A program made the position numbers and the translations under genes. Positions 1-8,766 of a stretch of 64,000 nt of DNA are shown here, piece after piece; the stretch's first letter is position 1, and every line of letters starts with the position of its first letter. Origin of the DNA: an uncultured Paracoccaceae bacterium (GTDB lineage Bacteria > Pseudomonadota > Alphaproteobacteria > Rhodobacterales > Rhodobacteraceae); the NCBI GenBank assembly GCA_947493745.1, contig CANLSM010000001.1, forward strand, positions 277,913 to 341,912, read 5' to 3'. Under the pieces are notes generated by a model, which saw only the letters and a list, made by a program, of their open reading frames with translations, searched no databases and was not told where the DNA came from.

Positions 1-87
1 GGCCATCTGATCCAACAAGGAGACCGTCTTCAGGTCACCCGGTCAGGGAGGCCCCTGCTCAATGCGATCCTACGGCAGCTGCTGTGA
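1..87 (+). CDS. hemW: HemW C-terminal fragment (radical SAM heme chaperone), 5' cut by window edge
   Basis: Frame 1 is open from the first base to a TGA at 85-87 and encodes a 28-residue tail ending in GRPLLNAILRQLL. This resembles the winged-helix C-terminus of HemW, the radical SAM protein formerly annotated as oxygen-independent coproporphyrinogen III oxidase and now considered a heme chaperone. The body of the gene lies outside the window. It converges on parB and overlaps its 3' end by 18 bp. A hemW-parB-parA order is known from Rhodobacterales, which supports the call. The assignment rests on a short tail plus context, so confidence is moderate. Confidence 0.6.
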   Translation, partial: GHLIQQGDRLQVTRSGRPLLNAILRQLL

Positions 88-960
88 GAGAATCTGACAG
101 ATATTATCAAGTTCTTCCAATGACTTATAGTTGATACGAAGGCTTCCGTTCCCCGAGCTCTGGGAATGGTCTATCTGCACCTTTAGGCCCAGATTGGCGC
201 TGAGATCGGCTTCCAGCGCAAGCGTGTCAGCGTCTTTCCTCTCCTTCACCTGACGGGGTTTCTCTTCGCCTCGCGGACCGGCCTTTGCAAGACGTTCGGT
301 ATCTCGAACGGAGAGCCCCTTGCGAATGACCTCATTTGCAAGGGTGAGCGGATCCTGAGCGGTGATGAGCGCGCGCGCATGGCCAGCGCTCAGCCTCCCT
401 CCGCGCAGATAGGCAATGACTTCCTCCGGCAATGTGAGAAGCCGCATGAGGTTTGCGATATGGCTGCGGCTCTTGCCCATGGCAGTGGCAAGCTTCTCCT
501 GCGTATGACCGAAGCGGTCCATGAGCTGTCGATAGCCAATGGCCTCTTCCACCGGGTTCAGATCAGCTCTCTGGATATTCTCGATGATCGCTAGCTCCAG
601 GACTTCCGTGTCATCGAGGTTTCGCACGATCACAGGGAGCTCATGGACAGAGGCGCGCTGCGCAGCACGCCATCTACGTTCACCGGCAACAATCTGGAAA
701 TGGTCACTGTCGCGTGGGTCCGGTCGAACAATCAGGGGTTGAATAACCCCTTTCTCCCGAATCGAAGCTGCCAGATCCTCCAGATCCCCCTCGTCAAAGT
801 CCTGACGGGGCTGATCCGGGTTTGCGCGCAGCTTCTCAATTGGAAGGACGTTCTCCGCACGCGAGGATGTCGATTGAGCAGCCTTGTCTTCCAAGTAGTC
901 CACATCAGCCAGAAGAGCGGACAACCCCCGGCCAAGGCCTTTTTTCTCAGGTTTCTTCAT
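70..960 (-). CDS. parB: Chromosome partitioning protein ParB (CTP switch, parS binding)
   Basis: ParB binds parS, loads as a CTP-dependent sliding clamp and works with ParA to segregate the origin region. The sequence shows the conserved N-terminus (KKGLGRGLSALL), the first ParB box ending in IREKGVIQPLIVRP, the CTP-binding box GERRWRA at about residues 93-99, and a helix-turn-helix at about 151-176 (HTQEKLATAMGKSRSHIANL). I chose the ATG at 960, giving 296 aa, because AGGTGAG lies about 7 nt upstream. A GTG at 972 would add four residues but would start right at the parA stop with no spaced Shine-Dalgarno. It is the last gene of the mnmG-rsmG-parA-parB series, and its 3' end overlaps convergent hemW. 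Confidence 0.96.
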   Translation of the reverse strand: MKKPEKKGLGRGLSALLADVDYLEDKAAQSTSSRAENVLPIEKLRANPDQPRQDFDEGDLEDLAASIREKGVIQPLIVRPDPRDSDHFQIVAGERRWRAAQRASVHELPVIVRNLDDTEVLELAIIENIQRADLNPVEEAIGYRQLMDRFGHTQEKLATAMGKSRSHIANLMRLLTLPEEVIAYLRGGRLSAGHARALITAQDPLTLANEVIRKGLSVRDTERLAKAGPRGEEKPRQVKERKDADTLALEADLSANLGLKVQIDHSQSSGNGSLRINYKSLEELDNICQILSQQLP

Positions 961-972
961 GTTCTGTCTCAC

Positions 973-1767
973 CTAGGCATGTTGCTTTTCAAGTCGCTGG
1001 AGAAACTCTTCTGCCAGGGCACGATAGGCAACGCTGCCCGAGCAATTCGGATCGTACACCAGTCCCGGCATGAAATGTGATGGTGCCTCGCTGAGGCGTA
1101 CATTGCGCGGAATGACTGTCCTGAACACCAGACGGTCCAGATTGTCCCGAACATCCTCCTCAACCTGACCAGACAAGTTGTTGCGTCTATCATACATGGT
1201 TAACACAATACCTAGTGTTCTAAGCGATGAGTTCAGAGACTTCCGGATTTGCTGAACCGTCATCATCAGTTGTGAAAGCCCTTCAAGCGCGAAGAACTCG
1301 CACTGCAGAGGAACCACAACTCCATCCGAAGCCACCAGCGCATTGATCGTCAGAAGGTTGAGCGCCGGCGGGCAGTCTATCAAAATGAAGTCGAAGTGAT
1401 CTCCTGCCTGAGACGAGAGCGCCGCACGCAGCTTTGTCAGCCTGTCGGGCTGCGAGACCAGATCCATATCGGCGGAACTGAGATCGGTTGTTCCCGGGAT
1501 GAGGGACAGGTTCTCAACGTTTGTCCGGTAAGCAATTTCATGCAGCTTCAGGTCACCTTGGAGAACATCGTAGGTCGTGACCTCGCGGTCTGACTTCAGG
1601 CAGCCCAAACCTGTGGACGCATTTCCCTGCGGATCAAGATCGATCAACAGAACCCGGTGGCCCTTCTGCGCCAACGCGGTGCCCAGATTGATCGCGGTCG
1701 TTGTCTTCCCCACACCGCCTTTCTGGTTGGTCAGCGCAATTGTCGTCGGCTTATCTGGCTGCTGCAC
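973..1767 (-). CDS. parA: Chromosome partitioning ATPase ParA (Soj/MinD family)
   Basis: ParA is a DNA-bound ATPase whose gradient pulls ParB-parS complexes apart during origin segregation. The deviant Walker A motif QKGGVGKTT is at residues 15-23 with both signature lysines, and a Walker A' region LIDLDPQGNAST begins at residue 40. LIDCPP further in is the Walker B motif. At 264 aa it is the usual chromosomal size. The start is a GTG at 1767 inside the end of rsmG, with GAGGG about 9 nt upstream, so translational coupling is likely (17 bp overlap). The next gene, parB, begins about 12 bp after its stop. Confidence 0.97.
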   Translation of the reverse strand: MQQPDKPTTIALTNQKGGVGKTTTAINLGTALAQKGHRVLLIDLDPQGNASTGLGCLKSDREVTTYDVLQGDLKLHEIAYRTNVENLSLIPGTTDLSSADMDLVSQPDRLTKLRAALSSQAGDHFDFILIDCPPALNLLTINALVASDGVVVPLQCEFFALEGLSQLMMTVQQIRKSLNSSLRTLGIVLTMYDRRNNLSGQVEEDVRDNLDRLVFRTVIPRNVRLSEAPSHFMPGLVYDPNCSGSVAYRALAEEFLQRLEKQHA

Positions 1768-2386
1768 GCGTTAGGCCCTCTATCCTCAAAATCACCCCGC
1801 TGGGATCTGTCTTGCTTTTGTATTCTTTGTGGGTGAATTGCCAGTCGGCCTTTGCGAGATCAATCTCCGACTGCACGTTAGCACCCTTGTGAAACAGACA
1901 TACACAGTCGGACCCAGCATGGCGATGCGAAAACTCAAGCAGTTTCGGCAGCGGCGCCAAGGCTCTCGCAGAGATCACATCCGCTGCCTGCGGGCTCAAC
2001 ATATCGATACGATTACTACAAATAGTAGCTGACAGGTTCAGGAGACGTACCACATGCGCCAGAAAGGCGCTCTTTCTCTTGTCGCTTTCGACCAGAACCA
2101 CTTCGAGGTCCGGGTCTAATTCCTTTGCAAGTATTGCAACGATCAAACCCGGGAGGCCAGCACCTGCACCAAGATCAACCCAGCGAACCGCTTTTGTCGG
2201 CATGAGATCGTAAACCTGCATGCTATCAACAACATGGCGGTCCCAGACTCCGCTCTCAGTCGATCTTGCCACAAGGTTTATCTTTGAATTCCAGCGTAAC
2301 AGCTCTTCGCAATAGAGCTCCAAGCCATGCAATGTTTCACGTGAAACATGGTCTAAAGCATCGGCGTGGTTCGTTGACGGTGTCAC
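1751..2386 (-). CDS. rsmG: 16S rRNA (guanine-527 N7)-methyltransferase RsmG
   Basis: RsmG (GidB) methylates N7 of G527 in 16S rRNA with S-adenosylmethionine; loss of this modification is a known cause of low-level streptomycin resistance. The 211-aa protein has RHVVDS at 50-55 and the SAM-binding glycine loop DLGAGAGLPG at 71-80. The start is a GTG at 2386 that shares one base with the mnmG TAG stop, so the two are coupled. A perfect parS site lies inside the coding sequence near the start and encodes part of HVSRETLH. The 3' end overlaps parA. The gene order gidA-gidB-parA-parB is a classic origin-proximal cluster. Confidence 0.96.
   Translation of the reverse strand: MTPSTNHADALDHVSRETLHGLELYCEELLRWNSKINLVARSTESGVWDRHVVDSMQVYDLMPTKAVRWVDLGAGAGLPGLIVAILAKELDPDLEVVLVESDKRKSAFLAHVVRLLNLSATICSNRIDMLSPQAADVISARALAPLPKLLEFSHRHAGSDCVCLFHKGANVQSEIDLAKADWQFTHKEYKSKTDPSGVILRIEGLTRAAAR
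2333..2348. other. parS site 1 (ParB-binding palindrome) inside rsmG
   Basis: The 16 bases TGTTTCACGTGAAACA form a perfect palindrome identical to the widely conserved chromosomal parS sequence. It lies in the 5' coding part of rsmG, about 1.4 kb from parB. Sequence identity and proximity to parAB make the call strong; ParB binding itself is inferred. Confidence 0.93.
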
Positions 2387-4248
2387 TAAAGAGCCTTGCG
2401 GTATTCGGATTTCCGGATCTGCGCCAGAATTAAGGTCAGCGCTGATGGTGTCATCCCATCGATACGCGATGCCCTGCCAAGATCTTCCGGGCGTATCGAC
2501 GTCAGCTTTTTCTTCAGCTCATTGGAAAGCCCGTCGATGCTGGCATAATCCAAGCCCTCAGGTATCCGCCGGGCCCTGTCCTTTCGGAGAGCTTCAATAT
2601 CCGCAGCCTGCCGTTCAACATATCTCGAGTATCTGGCATCGCAAACGACATCAAATTCGATCTCGGTGGGCATACCGAGATCTGGCCAGAGATCGCATAT
2701 CTGCTCCATCGATACATTTGGGTAAGAAAGAAGGTCGTAGGCAGATCTCTTGACTCCGTCCTGACTGAGATCAATTCCGGACTTCGACGCGTCGTTGGGC
2801 GAGATATGGCGTGATTTCAGCTCTCCGAGCCATTTGGAAAGAGCCTCTGACTTCTTCGCGAATACGTCCTGACGCTCGCTACCGACACAACCAAGCTCAA
2901 TACCCATGGGTGTCAATCGCTGATCGGCATTGTCTGCACGCGCAGAAAGCCGGTATTCAGCACGGGATGTGAACATCCTGTATGGCTCAATCACACCATT
3001 GGTTGTGAGGTCATCGATCATGACCCCTATATACCCGTCTGCCCGGTCAAGAATAAATGGACCCCTACCGCTTGCAGCCAGAGCAGCATTAAGACCGGCT
3101 ATCAAGCCCTGTGCCGCCGCCTCCTCATAACCAGTGGTGCCATTTATCTGTCCAGCAAAATAGAGCCCGGGGATATCCCTGACGTTCAACGCCTCACCAA
3201 GTGCGCGGGGGTCCACATAGTCATACTCAATCGCATATCCCGGTTGAAGAATCTCCACCTTCTCAAGACCCGCAATCGAACGGACATAGCTATGCTGCAC
3301 ATCTTCCGGGAGTGAGGTCGATATCCCATTTGGATAAATCACATAGTCAGAAAGACTCTCCGGCTCAAGGAATACCTGGTGTCTGGGTTTTTCTTCAAAA
3401 CGGACAACCTTGTCCTCAATTGACGGACAATACCGCGGCCCCACACCAGATATGTTACCGCCGTACATGGCAGAACGGCCGATATTCTCGCGGATAATCT
3501 TATGCGTGATCTCGTTCGTGTAAGTGATGCCGCAAGAAACCTGCTTTGCTGCCAACTCACTCGTCAAAAAGGAGAAAAAGGTCGGATCAGGATCTGCCTC
3601 CTGGAGTTCAAGAACGGACCAATCAATCGTCTTGCCATTGAGTCTCGGGGGCGTCCCGGTTTTAAGACGGCCAAGCGGCAGCCCCAGGCTATCGATAAAC
3701 TCACCGAGTTTTGCAGCAGGCTTATCACCCATCCGCCCGGCAGGAATCGCCCTGTCTCCGATATGAACCACACCACGAAGGAAGGTGCCTGCGGTCAGCA
3801 CGACAGACTTCGATACAATCCTGGAGCCATCCAACAGGACAGCACCCGAAACAACACCCTTTGAAAAGATGAATTCTGAGACCTCGCCCTCTATGATTTC
3901 GAGGTCGGGACGATTGCTGAATTCCCCCTGCATCGCCTCTCGGTACAGCTTCCGGTCAGTCTGTGTCCGGGGTCCCTGAACCGCCGGACCCTTGCTTCGA
4001 TTGAGAAGCCGGAACTGGATCCCGGACCGATCCGCCACACGCCCCATCACACCGTCGAGGGCGTCAATCTCCCGAACCAGATGACCTTTACCCAAGCCTC
4101 CAATAGCCGGATTGCAGGACATCTCGCCGATCTTGCTGAAGCTGTGCGTCACAAGACAAACCCTGACACCCAAGCGATAGGCTGCCTGAGCAGCCTCGGC
4201 GCCGGCGTGGCCACCTCCAATCACAAGAACATCGAAATCATGTTTCAC
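2386..4248 (-). CDS. mnmG: tRNA uridine-5-carboxymethylaminomethyl modification enzyme MnmG (GidA)
   Basis: MnmG is the FAD subunit of the MnmE-MnmG complex that makes cmnm5U34 in tRNAs reading mixed codon boxes. The N-terminal dinucleotide-binding motif IGGGHAGAEAA is at residues 10-20, the GidA signature SCNPAIGGLGKGH at about 44-56, and GPRYCPSIEDK near 275. Length 620 aa is normal. The start is a GTG at 4248, embedded in the second parS palindrome; no in-frame ATG lies nearby. Its partner mnmE ends 11 bp upstream, so both subunits come from one transcript. The stop overlaps the rsmG start by one base. Confidence 0.97.
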   Translation of the reverse strand: MKHDFDVLVIGGGHAGAEAAQAAYRLGVRVCLVTHSFSKIGEMSCNPAIGGLGKGHLVREIDALDGVMGRVADRSGIQFRLLNRSKGPAVQGPRTQTDRKLYREAMQGEFSNRPDLEIIEGEVSEFIFSKGVVSGAVLLDGSRIVSKSVVLTAGTFLRGVVHIGDRAIPAGRMGDKPAAKLGEFIDSLGLPLGRLKTGTPPRLNGKTIDWSVLELQEADPDPTFFSFLTSELAAKQVSCGITYTNEITHKIIRENIGRSAMYGGNISGVGPRYCPSIEDKVVRFEEKPRHQVFLEPESLSDYVIYPNGISTSLPEDVQHSYVRSIAGLEKVEILQPGYAIEYDYVDPRALGEALNVRDIPGLYFAGQINGTTGYEEAAAQGLIAGLNAALAASGRGPFILDRADGYIGVMIDDLTTNGVIEPYRMFTSRAEYRLSARADNADQRLTPMGIELGCVGSERQDVFAKKSEALSKWLGELKSRHISPNDASKSGIDLSQDGVKRSAYDLLSYPNVSMEQICDLWPDLGMPTEIEFDVVCDARYSRYVERQAADIEALRKDRARRIPEGLDYASIDGLSNELKKKLTSIRPEDLGRASRIDGMTPSALTLILAQIRKSEYRKAL

Positions 4249-4256
4249 GTGAAACA
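4241..4256. other. parS site 2, overlapping the mnmG start codon
   Basis: A second perfect TGTTTCACGTGAAACA palindrome sits between the mnmE stop (4260-4262) and the first mnmG codons and contains the GTG start of mnmG. It is 1.9 kb from site 1 and 3.3 kb from parB. Bound ParB here could affect mnmG translation or transcription, but that is inference. Confidence 0.93.
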
Positions 4257-4259
4257 GTC

Positions 4260-5549
4260 CTATTTTCCAAGGCAGAACGACGAAAATACAACATCTAGTA
4301 TATCTTCAACGCCTACCTTACCAATCATAGTGTCCAACTCCTGAATCGCACGGCGAAGATCCTCGGCAATCAATTCACTATCTGTTGCCAAAGACCGGCC
4401 GTCTTCCAGCGATCCCATATGTCTCAGGCAGTTTTGCAGGCAGACCCTGTGCCTTACATGCGTTATCGTACCTGCCTGAGCCGAGCGATCCTGAAGAACT
4501 CGCCCGATATTCTCAATGAGTTCATCCAGTCCGACACCGGTAAGACCCGAAACCCCGCCATGCCTCGGGTTGATATCAGCTTTTGACCAAACAACAATAT
4601 CTTCATCGTCTCGTGGAACGTCGAAGTTCTCATCGTCACTGTCCAGAAGAAAGACCCGAAGATCCGCACGCCCTGCACGATCAATCGCACGGTCAACACC
4701 GATCATTTCAAGATGATCATCGCTCCGCCGCAGGCCGGCCGTATCGAGCAGTGTTACCGGCAGACCCGCGATGTCCATGCGGACCTCGATCACATCGCGT
4801 GTTGTTCCTGCGATGTCAGACGTGATCGCCGCATCCCGCCCGGCAATTGCGTTGAGCAATGTGGACTTTCCGACATTCGGTCGGCCCACAATCGCGACCT
4901 CGAAACCATCACGGATACGCTCCGAAATCGTCTGACCTTCAATTTCCGACCGGAACTCTGCTGCAACCTTCCGGACAAGCCGAACGACCTCCAATCGAAG
5001 ATTATCAGGAACGTCCTCATCGGCAAAGTCGATGGAGACCGCAAGCAGCGCCATTGCAGTCGTCAGGTCATGGCGCCAGGATGCTACCTGATCAGAGATC
5101 TGGCCCCGCATCACATTCAGCGCCTGCTTGCGCTGCACCTCGGTCTCGGCATTCACCAGATCCCCAAGACCCTCTATCTGCGACAGGTCCATGCGGCCAT
5201 TCTCAAGCGCTCGCCTTGAAAACTCGCCGGGTTCGGCCAGACGAAGATCGTCCATCTTTCCCAGCTCCAGCAAAACAGTCTTTACGACCGCAGGACTTCC
5301 ATGTATTTGAAATTCAACGGTATTTTCGCCCGTGAAGCTTTTTTGATCCGCAAATGTGAGGACCAGGGCTTCATCGATCAGCTCGCCTGTTTCGGGAAAT
5401 CGCAGTGTCCGCACCCCATGGTGACGATCATCCGGCAACGGACCCGCAAGTCTTGCGGCGCCCTCAAGAGCAGCCGGTCCGGATATACGGATCACCGATA
5501 CGCCTGCACGTCCCGGAGCACTCGCCAACGCAAAGATAGTGCTGCGCAC
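4260..5549 (-). CDS. mnmE: tRNA modification GTPase MnmE (TrmE)
   Basis: MnmE is the tetrahydrofolate-binding, K+-dependent GTPase that works with MnmG on wobble uridine. The N-terminal folate-binding domain covers roughly residues 1-120 and includes FTGENTVEFQIHGSPAV. The inserted G domain begins with the G1 loop GRPNVGKST at 222-230, followed by a SDIAGTTRD switch and DTAGLR. The C-terminus ends CLGK, with the family's conserved cysteine. At 429 aa it is slightly short for the family but complete. It is cotranscribed with mnmG directly downstream. Confidence 0.96.
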   Translation of the reverse strand: MRSTIFALASAPGRAGVSVIRISGPAALEGAARLAGPLPDDRHHGVRTLRFPETGELIDEALVLTFADQKSFTGENTVEFQIHGSPAVVKTVLLELGKMDDLRLAEPGEFSRRALENGRMDLSQIEGLGDLVNAETEVQRKQALNVMRGQISDQVASWRHDLTTAMALLAVSIDFADEDVPDNLRLEVVRLVRKVAAEFRSEIEGQTISERIRDGFEVAIVGRPNVGKSTLLNAIAGRDAAITSDIAGTTRDVIEVRMDIAGLPVTLLDTAGLRRSDDHLEMIGVDRAIDRAGRADLRVFLLDSDDENFDVPRDDEDIVVWSKADINPRHGGVSGLTGVGLDELIENIGRVLQDRSAQAGTITHVRHRVCLQNCLRHMGSLEDGRSLATDSELIAEDLRRAIQELDTMIGKVGVEDILDVVFSSFCLGK

Positions 5550-5619
5550 CGCTTCCTCCGACTTTCAGAGAGCTTTCAGACATTCGCATCATCAAGCCCG
5601 GAAACCCGGGTCTTTAGCG

Positions 5620-6918
5620 CTAGCTGTTCATGGAGTCAAAGAACTCCGCGTTTGACTTGGTTTGCTTGAGTTTACCAAGCAGGAACTCGACCGCATCGGT
5701 GGTTCCCATCGGGTTGAGGATCCGGCGCAAGACGAACATCTTGGTCAGATCTGCCTTGTCGACCAGAAGTTCTTCCTTACGCGTGCCTGACTTGAGAATA
5801 TCCATGGCCGGGAAGACGCGTTTGTCGGCAACCTTGCGATCGAGTACGATCTCGGAGTTACCCGTTCCCTTGAACTCCTCGAAGATCACCTCGTCCATCC
5901 GGCTGCCGGTATCTATCAGAGCCGTTGCAATGATCGTCAGGGATCCACCTTCCTCGATGTTCCTTGCAGCCCCGAAGAACCGTTTGGGCCGCTGCAGTGC
6001 ATTCGCATCGACACCACCGGTCAGAACCTTGCCGGAGCTCGGCACGACCGTGTTGAAGGCCCGCCCAAGGCGCGTGATCGAATCGAGCAAAATGACGACA
6101 TCACGTTTATGCTCGACAAGTCGTTTGGCCTTTTCGATCACCATCTCGGAGACGGCAACATGCCGTGTTGCAGGTTCGTCAAAGGTTGAGGATACAACCT
6201 CGCCCTTCACAGAGCGCTGCATGTCCGTCACTTCTTCCGGACGCTCATCGACGAGAAGCACGATCAGGAAACACTCCGGATGGTTCCGTTCGATAGAGTT
6301 TGCGATGTTCTGCAAGATGACGGTTTTACCGGTTCTGGGCGGTGCCACGATCAGAGATCGCTGGCCTTTACCGATTGGAGCGACCAGATCAATCACGCGC
6401 GCAGACTTGTCCTTGATCGTCGGATCTTCGATTTCCATCTTGAGACGCTGATCTGGATAGAGCGGCGTCAGGTTGTCGAAATGAACCTTGTGACGGGCCT
6501 TCTCGGGATCCTCGAAATTGATCTGGCTGACTTTGACTAACCCGAAGTAACGCTCACTGTCCTTTGGCGCACGGATTACGCCCTCAACAGTGTCGCCTGT
6601 GCGCAAGCTGAACTTCCGGATCTGGTTTGGACTGACATAGATATCATCAGGACCGGGAAGATAGTTTGCCTCTGGCGAGCGCAGAAACCCGAAACCATCC
6701 TGAAGAACCTCCAGAACACCATCTCCGGAAATCTCGACGCCTTCTTCGGCCAGTTCCTTGAGAATGGCGAACATCATGTCGCCCTTGCGCATGGTCGAGG
6801 CGTTCTCGATCTCCAGCTCTTCGGCCATGGTCAGAAGGTCGGCGGGGCTTTTTGCCTTCAAATCGGCAAGCGATAGTTCTTCGAAATCCATTGAGTCCAT
6901 AGAAGGGAGGTCTTTCAT
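5620..6918 (-). CDS. rho: Transcription termination factor Rho
   Basis: Rho is the hexameric RNA translocase that ends untranslated transcripts. The sequence has the N-terminal Rho_N helix bundle ([19 protein letters not shown]), the cold-shock-like primary RNA-binding site with DGFGFLR at 74-80, and the Walker A motif APPRTGKT at about 192-199. Then come the [13 protein letters not shown] segment and the Q-loop/R-loop region toward the C-terminus. At 432 aa it is close to the usual size. The start is the ATG at 6918 but has no clear Shine-Dalgarno, so an internal ATG (residue 7 or 10) is possible. A promoter candidate lies about 86 bases upstream of the start. Confidence 0.97.
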   Translation of the reverse strand: MKDLPSMDSMDFEELSLADLKAKSPADLLTMAEELEIENASTMRKGDMMFAILKELAEEGVEISGDGVLEVLQDGFGFLRSPEANYLPGPDDIYVSPNQIRKFSLRTGDTVEGVIRAPKDSERYFGLVKVSQINFEDPEKARHKVHFDNLTPLYPDQRLKMEIEDPTIKDKSARVIDLVAPIGKGQRSLIVAPPRTGKTVILQNIANSIERNHPECFLIVLLVDERPEEVTDMQRSVKGEVVSSTFDEPATRHVAVSEMVIEKAKRLVEHKRDVVILLDSITRLGRAFNTVVPSSGKVLTGGVDANALQRPKRFFGAARNIEEGGSLTIIATALIDTGSRMDEVIFEEFKGTGNSEIVLDRKVADKRVFPAMDILKSGTRKEELLVDKADLTKMFVLRRILNPMGTTDAVEFLLGKLKQTKSNAEFFDSMNS

Positions 6919-7003
6919 GAATAGCAGGCGGATCTTGTGATCGGAAACCAGTCATACGGGAGAGTGCGCTTTTTTGTAGGGACGAACGCCCAGCGTCTTA
7001 GCT

Positions 7004-7032
7004 TTAATGTAGCGTTCATTACAAAATGTCAA
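7004..7032 (-). promoter_or_regulatory. Candidate sigma-70 promoter of rho
   Basis: On the minus strand a perfect -35 hexamer TTGACA (7027-7032) is followed after 17 bp by CATTAA (7004-7009), a moderate -10. It lies in the only gap between hemJ and rho and gives a leader of about 80 nt. The call is by consensus match only. Confidence 0.5.
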
Positions 7033-7063
7033 ACATCTGATGCACGGATGTGAAGTCCGGCTT

Positions 7064-7519
7064 TCAAAAGGGTCTTGCTATTACAAGCACTACAATCAGG
7101 ATCATGAAGACAGTCGGGACCTCATTCATGATCCGGTAGTGCCGCCCGGATCGTGAGTTCCGATCTTCTGCAAACTCTCTCACCCTGGCACCAAGCCATT
7201 CGTGAACGCCGGTCATCGCAAGAACCAGTGCCAGCTTCGCGTAGATCCAGAGATCCTGGCTCCACGATACAATCCCCGGTGTCGCCAACAAAAGCAGACC
7301 GAAAAACCAGCTGCTGATCATTGCCGGACGCATGATGATATTGAAGAGCTTTCGCTCCATCATCTTGAAGGTTTCGGATGTCTCAGATCCAACCGGTGCC
7401 CGTTCAACATGATGCACAAACAACCTGGGCAGGTAGAGCAGACCGGCCATCCACGATATGATTGAAATCACATGCAGGGATTTCGTTGCAGGATAGATTG
7501 AAGACAGGAAGTCCAGCAT
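7064..7519 (-). CDS. hemJ: Protoporphyrinogen oxidase HemJ (UPF0093 membrane protein)
   Basis: HemJ oxidises protoporphyrinogen IX to protoporphyrin IX in bacteria that lack HemG and HemY. The product is a small membrane protein with about four transmembrane helices. It has the conserved first-helix histidine and the stretch SWMAGLLYLPRLFVHH, followed by ERKLFNIIMRPAM. I chose the ATG at 7519 (151 aa), which gives MLDFLSSIYPATKSLHV, the N-terminus expected of the family. A TTG at 7561 would add 14 hydrophilic residues. No strong Shine-Dalgarno is visible before either start. It sits between rho and the origin gap, where many relatives carry hemE/hemH genes. Confidence 0.9.
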   Translation of the reverse strand: MLDFLSSIYPATKSLHVISIISWMAGLLYLPRLFVHHVERAPVGSETSETFKMMERKLFNIIMRPAMISSWFFGLLLLATPGIVSWSQDLWIYAKLALVLAMTGVHEWLGARVREFAEDRNSRSGRHYRIMNEVPTVFMILIVVLVIARPF

Positions 7520-7947
7520 TCGAGGTGAGGTTCCATCCGACCAGTTCAGGCCCCTTATCAAATAAAAGAATATTTAAAGAAAGTGGTTATTTTAGTAGGT
7601 CCATGGAGTCATGGGGATTACCGCTATGAACGTCATATCAACAGTTTAATGCACAGCTATCTCGCCAACATGAAAAATGTTGAAATGTCGCTCAGGGCCT
7701 AAATCTCTTTTTAAATCAATATGATAATAATCTGATTGGGATCAAGAGAGACCACCAGATATCGATAGCGGATCGATTTGTTCAAACCAGAGAATCCGTC
7801 CACAGCACCCCGGGCCGCTTGTTCACGTGGAAGACTTGTGGGTGGATTTTCACCTTGTCCCCTGTTTCTTGTGACACTGATCTGACAGACTGGATTCGCG
7901 CTCATTTTCAACATCACACATGTGGAGTTTTGCACAGGGTTTGCGAC
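7520..7947. other. Gap of 428 bp: probable chromosomal replication origin (oriC)
   Basis: No gene is evident here. The left half (7561-7760) is clearly AT-rich against a GC-rich background, with runs such as aatatttaaag and ctttttaaatcaatatgata and a CAACAT-gaaaa-ATGTTG inverted repeat at 7667-7683. The right half contains DnaA-box-like sequences: TCCACA cores at 7799-7804 (+) and 7921-7926 (-), and TTTTGCACA at 7928-7936, which matches 7 of 9 bases of TTATCCACA. The flanking genes diverge from it. In Caulobacter and other alphaproteobacteria the origin lies just before the orthologue of the next gene (dikinase regulator, then maf-aroE-coaE-dnaQ-secB). No perfect DnaA box is seen, so the call rests mainly on synteny. 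Confidence 0.65.
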
Positions 7948-8766
7948 ATGAGAAAACTCTCCATGATCCTGATTTCCGACTCCACCGGAGAAACCCTGAT
8001 CTCTGCGGCATCTGCTGTTGTCAGTCAGTTCGAGCATGTCGAGGCCAACAGGAAGGTCCACCGTTTCGTGCGCACGAATGACGAGCTTGATGTGGTTCTT
8101 GATGGCATCTCACCTGACATCGATCTGGTTGCGTTCACAGTTGCCTCCAAGGACCATGTTGTTCGTATCATGAGCCGATGCGCTCACCTGGGCGTTCCAG
8201 CGATTTCCTTGCTCGATCCGCTATTTGAGATCGTCTCGGACCTTACCGGACAGGCACCGACCGGTCAGCCCGGCAAACAGTATCTGGTTGATCGTGACTA
8301 CCTCGACCAGATCAATGCCATCGATTTTGCGATCACGAACGATGATGGGATCAACGACGACTACCTGCGTCAATCTGACGTTATTCTGACCGGCGTCAGC
8401 CGCACGTCGAAGACGCCAACCTGCATCTATCTGGGCTATCAGGGAATCAGAGCGGCGAATGTTCCGTTGGTTCATGGACAGGATCATTCTTCAGCGTTGA
8501 TATCCGCGATCGAGGAAGGTCTTCTGACCGTCGGTCTTACGGCGAGCGCACGACATCTGACCGCGGTCCGGCGAAACCGGCTGCGATCACTGGGGACCTC
8601 ATCGCCGGAAACCTACGCGGATCAATCCGTCGTCGAGCAGGAACTCGTGGATGCCAGACTGTTCTTTGAGCGCCACAGCTTACCGGTCATTGACGTGACC
8701 CGCCGTTCGATCGAAGAAACCGCAGCGGCGGTTCGTACACTGGTGACCCAGCGAGGCAAACAATGA
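7948..8766 (+). CDS. Pyruvate,phosphate dikinase / PEP synthase regulatory protein (DUF299 kinase-pyrophosphorylase)
   Basis: This bifunctional enzyme phosphorylates (from ADP) and dephosphorylates a threonine of pyruvate,phosphate dikinase or PEP synthetase, switching it off and on. The N-terminal motif ISDSTGET is at about residues 9-16 and the P-loop-like GVSRTSKTPT at 149-158, both diagnostic. I chose the ATG at 7948 (272 aa, the normal size) with CAGGG upstream; an in-frame start at 7819 would run through the origin region and add 43 unlikely residues. Its stop overlaps the maf ATG (ATGA). It is the first gene right of the proposed origin, as in Caulobacter. Confidence 0.93.
   Translation: MRKLSMILISDSTGETLISAASAVVSQFEHVEANRKVHRFVRTNDELDVVLDGISPDIDLVAFTVASKDHVVRIMSRCAHLGVPAISLLDPLFEIVSDLTGQAPTGQPGKQYLVDRDYLDQINAIDFAITNDDGINDDYLRQSDVILTGVSRTSKTPTCIYLGYQGIRAANVPLVHGQDHSSALISAIEEGLLTVGLTASARHLTAVRRNRLRSLGTSSPETYADQSVVEQELVDARLFFERHSLPVIDVTRRSIEETAAAVRTLVTQRGKQ

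Noticed and set aside
5585-5610. Terminator after rho
   Set aside because: A short CCCGG/CCGGG stem exists but lacks a T-tract in the needed direction, so it was not listed.
7819-7833. Third parS-like element (TTGTTCACGTGGAAG)
   Set aside because: Only the central CACGTG and a few flanking bases match; the palindrome arms are broken, so it is not called as parS.
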